DNA of 15,889 bases from UBA11164 sp034376725 (GTDB lineage Bacteria; Pseudomonadota; Gammaproteobacteria; Xanthomonadales; Xanthomonadaceae): NCBI GenBank assembly GCA_034376725.1, contig JAXMJH010000069.1, forward strand, positions 1-15,889, written 5' to 3'. This document shows, piece after piece, positions 13,304-15,889 of the stretch (position 1 is its first letter; each line of letters begins with the position of its first letter). The notes beneath the pieces are model-generated. The model saw only the letters and a program-made list of their open reading frames with translations, was not told where the DNA came from and made no database searches. Both the position numbers and the translations under genes were made by a program.

Positions 13304-14875
13304 TCACGACTGTTCACGCCCAAGCTGGCGGTCGTCGGCTTGGTCGCTCCCGGCGAGGTCTTGTCTTTCCGCCTCCATGCCGGCCTTGCGCGCCTTGGCT
13401 CGGGCGATGGCCTCGGCCACGCCTTGCGGCGAGGCCGCATTCGCCTTGCGTTCGGCCTGCCGTCTGATGCGCTCTTCGGCTTCTCGCGCCAGTCGTTGCT
13501 GGCGCTGCTCAAAGCGGAGCTTGGCGGCGGCGGCCGAGCGGGCGTCGCTCTGTCGGTGACGGATCTCGGATTTTGCGAACCGGTATTGCCGGACCAGCGG
13601 GATATGACTCGGACAGGCCAGGTCGCAGCAGCCGCACTCGATGCAGTCGAAGACGCCATCGGCCTCGGTGCGCTCCCAGTTCTGCGCCCGGATATGCCAG
13701 AGCAGTTGCTGCGGTTGCAGTTGCGCCGGGCAGACGTCGGCGCAGGCGCCGCATCGGATGCACGGCATCTCCGGAATCGGCTCGCGCACCTGTGCTTCGG
13801 ACAACACAAGGACGCAATTGCTGGTCTTGCCGATCGGATAATCGTCCTCGGGTAGCGCCACGCCCATCATCGGCCCGCCGATCAAAAGCCGGGCCGCCTG
13901 ATCGGTGTAGCCGCCGGCTTCGGCGATCAGCGCGGCAACCGGCGTGCCCAGGGCCACCTCCAGGTTGCACGGGTGGGTCACGCCGGGGCCGGTCACGGTG
14001 ACGATGCGGTGGGTCAGCGGCTCGCCGAAGTTGACCGCGCGCCAGGCCGCAGCGGCCGTTGCCACGTTGTGCGCCAGGACGCCGATGTCGACAGGCAGGC
14101 CACCCCGGGGCACTTCGAGTCCAGTGAGAACCTTGATCAGCTGCCGTTCGCCGCCTTCGGGATAGATGGTGGGCACCGAAACGATCTCGATCTCCGGCAG
14201 GTCCGGCTCCAGCGGCAGCAATTCGAGTGCCTCATCCAAGGCCTGCCGGGCTCCGGGCATCCGGTCCTCGATCGCCAGCAGCAGCCGGCTCGCGGAAATC
14301 GCCCGCGCCAGCACCAGCGCGCCGCGCAGAACGTGGTCGGCGCGTTCGCGCAGCAGAATGTCATCGCAGCTGATGTAGGGTTCGCACTCGGCGCCGTTGA
14401 GGATCAGGGTGCCGCGCCCGCTGGCCAACTTCACCGACGCGGGGAAGCCGGCTCCGCCCAGCCCCACCACGCCGCAGGCATGGATGCGCTCGCGCAGGGC
14501 TTCTGGCGAAGCGTCGTGCCACTCGATTGCGGGCAGGCGCAACGGCGATCGCTGCGCATCGGCATCAACTTCGATCTCGATGCATTCGACCTCGACGCCC
14601 GGTGGATACGCCAGGCGCATCGGCGCAATGCCGGCCACGGTTCCGCATGCTGGAGCGTGCAGATGGGCTCCGTGCACGCCACTGGCCCGCGCGATGCATT
14701 GCCCGGCGTGGACGCGGTCGCCGACCGCGACGCAGGGCTCCGACGGGTCGCCCGAATGTTGCAGCAGCGCCAGTAGCAGACGCGCCGGCAGCGGACACGG
14801 TCGAATCGCCTGGGCGGTCGATACGCCCTTGTGGCCGGGGAGCTCGAGGCCCCCGTGGAAGGCATGGATGTGCAA
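13304..14875 (-). CDS. rnfC: Rnf electron transport complex subunit RnfC
   Basis: The peripheral NADH/flavin-binding and iron-sulfur subunit of Rnf. From the proposed TTG at 14875 it is 523 residues. An N-terminal domain starts HIHAFHGGLELPGHKG, followed by the nucleotide/FMN-binding region GLGGAGFP (138-145) and NGAECEPYISCDD. Two [4Fe-4S] motifs follow: C372, C375, C378, C382 and C411, C414, C417, C421. A charged Ala-rich helix closes the protein (about 445-510), ending with one copy of the AIARAKARK unit that is repeated many times in E. coli RsxC. No ATG or GTG fits the N-terminus without overlapping the upstream gene; an in-frame GTG at 14983 would overlap by 74 bases and has no ribosome binding site. 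Confidence 0.92.
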   Translation of the reverse strand: MHIHAFHGGLELPGHKGVSTAQAIRPCPLPARLLLALLQHSGDPSEPCVAVGDRVHAGQCIARASGVHGAHLHAPACGTVAGIAPMRLAYPPGVEVECIEIEVDADAQRSPLRLPAIEWHDASPEALRERIHACGVVGLGGAGFPASVKLASGRGTLILNGAECEPYISCDDILLRERADHVLRGALVLARAISASRLLLAIEDRMPGARQALDEALELLPLEPDLPEIEIVSVPTIYPEGGERQLIKVLTGLEVPRGGLPVDIGVLAHNVATAAAAWRAVNFGEPLTHRIVTVTGPGVTHPCNLEVALGTPVAALIAEAGGYTDQAARLLIGGPMMGVALPEDDYPIGKTSNCVLVLSEAQVREPIPEMPCIRCGACADVCPAQLQPQQLLWHIRAQNWERTEADGVFDCIECGCCDLACPSHIPLVRQYRFAKSEIRHRQSDARSAAAAKLRFEQRQQRLAREAEERIRRQAERKANAASPQGVAEAIARAKARKAGMEAERQDLAGSDQADDRQLGREQS

Positions 14876-14909
14876 GGCGTTGGGTTCCGGTCGGATCGGT
14901 GTCGACGGA

Positions 14910-15692
14910 TCAGCGGCCGAGGAATTGCGCGGCGCGCTTTTCAAGGAAGGCGCGGGTGCCCTCGCGCATGTCCTGACTCGCACTGCACACTGCGAACTGC
15001 TGGGTTTCGTAATCCAGTCCGGCCTCGATACCGCACTCGCCGCCGATCAGCACCGCGTCGAGAATTGCCGCCAGTGCGATCGGCGCCGAGTCGGCCAGCT
15101 TGCGCGCCAGCGCGATCACTTCCCCGGCCAGCTGGTCGGCCGCCACCACGCGGTTGACCAGACCCAACGCATAGGCGCGGGCAGCATCGACCGGGGTGCC
15201 GGTCAGGCACAGCTCCAGCGCGGCGCTGCGCCCGGCCAGGCGGAGCAGGCGCTGGGTCCCGCCAAAGCCCGGAAGCAGGCCGAGGGTGATCTCCGGCAGT
15301 CCCAGTCGGGCTTTCTCGGATGCCAGTCGCAGATGGCAGGCCATGGCCAGCTCGAGTCCGCCGCCGAGAGCATAGCCATCGATGCGTGCGATGACCGGCT
15401 TGCCCAACCCTTCGATCCGGCGCATGAGAGCCTGGCCGGCGCGCGACATGGCCCGCGCTGCCAGCGGGTCGGCCTCGGCCAGCTCGGAAATATCGGCGCC
15501 GGCGACGAATGCCTTGCCGCCCGCACCGGCCAGCACCACCACCCGAACGGCCGGGTCTGCACCCGCCTCGGCGAAGGCGCGGTCGAGCTCCGCGATGGTG
15601 GCCCGGTCGAGCGCGTTCAGCTTTTCCGGCCGGTTGATGGTGATGTCTCGGATCGCGTCGCGATCGGCGATCAGCAGGTTACGGTAGGTCAT
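14910..15692 (-). CDS. Enoyl-CoA hydratase/isomerase (crotonase) family protein
   Basis: A 260-residue crotonase-fold enzyme, probably hydrating 2-enoyl-CoA in fatty acid or amino acid degradation. The CoA/oxyanion-hole block is KAFVAGADISEL (60-71). Both catalytic Glu residues of classical enoyl-CoA hydratase are present: E114 in GGGLELAM and E134 in LPEITLGLLPG, followed by GGTQRLLRL. Having both Glu favours a true hydratase over isomerase or decarboxylase relatives, but the substrate is not determinable. The ATG at 15692 follows a GGAG site. The gene lies 34 bases upstream of rnfC, where rnfA and rnfB normally are, and may be cotranscribed with the rnf genes. Confidence 0.88.
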   Translation of the reverse strand: MTYRNLLIADRDAIRDITINRPEKLNALDRATIAELDRAFAEAGADPAVRVVVLAGAGGKAFVAGADISELAEADPLAARAMSRAGQALMRRIEGLGKPVIARIDGYALGGGLELAMACHLRLASEKARLGLPEITLGLLPGFGGTQRLLRLAGRSAALELCLTGTPVDAARAYALGLVNRVVAADQLAGEVIALARKLADSAPIALAAILDAVLIGGECGIEAGLDYETQQFAVCSASQDMREGTRAFLEKRAAQFLGR

Positions 15693-15889
15693 GTGGGCTC
15701 CAGCTCCTGGGATTAGCGTGCGCCATTGTTGCGACTAGCAAGCGATCAGAGTCTTTTCCAATTCAGGTATGAGCCTGGAGCGGGCGTGTTTTGGCTCGCA
15801 CCGAGTCGATGGTGGATAGGATCTGCGAGTGTAGTCGGTGTGGTCTGGCAGTTGGCGTTTTGGATCAGGCGGAACGTCGCTTTGCCGGT

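Noticed and set aside
12020..13855. 611-codon open frame antisense to rnfG, rnfD and rnfC
   Set aside because: It is a Gln/Arg/Gly-rich shadow of GC-rich rnf codons; the sense strand encodes clear Rnf subunits with conserved motifs and coupled starts.
15809..15889. Plus-strand open frame starting MVDRICECSRCG and running off the window
   Set aside because: Only 27 codons are visible and the ribosome binding site is poor. The Cys pattern is suggestive of metal binding but cannot be judged without the flanking sequence.

Overview
The window is high-GC DNA from a proteobacterium, most likely a gammaproteobacterium. The evidence is RNase T, RNase R followed by RlmB, an rnfCDGE-nth operon in the enterobacterial order, and an HvfABCX-type RiPP locus. 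A placement near Lysobacterales (Xanthomonadales) or a related lineage is only an inference from gene content, base composition and the GC-rich intergenic repeats. The window is chromosomal in character, with no transposase, integrase, phage gene or CRISPR array.

Layout. (1) Bases 1-591: the first codons of a leftward gene whose ribosome binding site is exactly complementary to a segment 68 bases upstream, then a gene-free stretch with dispersed REP-like repeats. (2) Bases 530-738: a leftward tRNA-Leu(CAG) with its own promoter and terminator. (3) Bases 782-4362: a rightward run of rnr (RNase R), rlmB (23S rRNA Gm2251 methyltransferase) and a small CBU_0592-like membrane protein. (4) Bases 4402-5120: leftward rnt (RNase T), possibly preceded by a coupled 26-residue leader ORF. 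(5) Bases 5184-8204: a leftward hvfA-hvfB-hvfC-(small ORF)-hvfX locus closed by a strong intrinsic terminator. (6) Bases 8205-9010: about 800 bases with no convincing gene. (7) Bases 9011-10133: a leftward OprO/OprP-type phosphate-selective porin, preceded by an AT-rich patch with five 11-bp-spaced half-sites resembling Pho boxes. (8) Bases 10136-15692: a leftward enoyl-CoA hydratase, rnfC, rnfD, rnfG, rnfE and nth, the last four junctions tightly packed.

The most interesting system is the hvf locus. HvfA is a secreted precursor with seven Cys-containing EGKCG motifs and an eighth in which Cys has become Gly. HvfB (an MNIO/DUF692 multi-iron enzyme) and HvfC (DUF2063) are its expected maturation pair, converting Cys to copper-binding oxazolone/thioamide groups. 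HvfX is the DoxX-type membrane partner. A 49-residue ORF rich in Cys, His and Met, with a good ribosome binding site, lies between hvfC and hvfX and may be an undescribed component.

The rnf operon encodes four subunits of the ion-pumping ferredoxin/NADH electron-transfer complex, ending with nth as in Escherichia coli. However, rnfA and rnfB are missing from their usual place upstream of rnfC, where an enoyl-CoA hydratase stands instead. The Pho-box-like array, the anti-SD leader at the left edge and the displaced rnfAB are the other points most worth checking.
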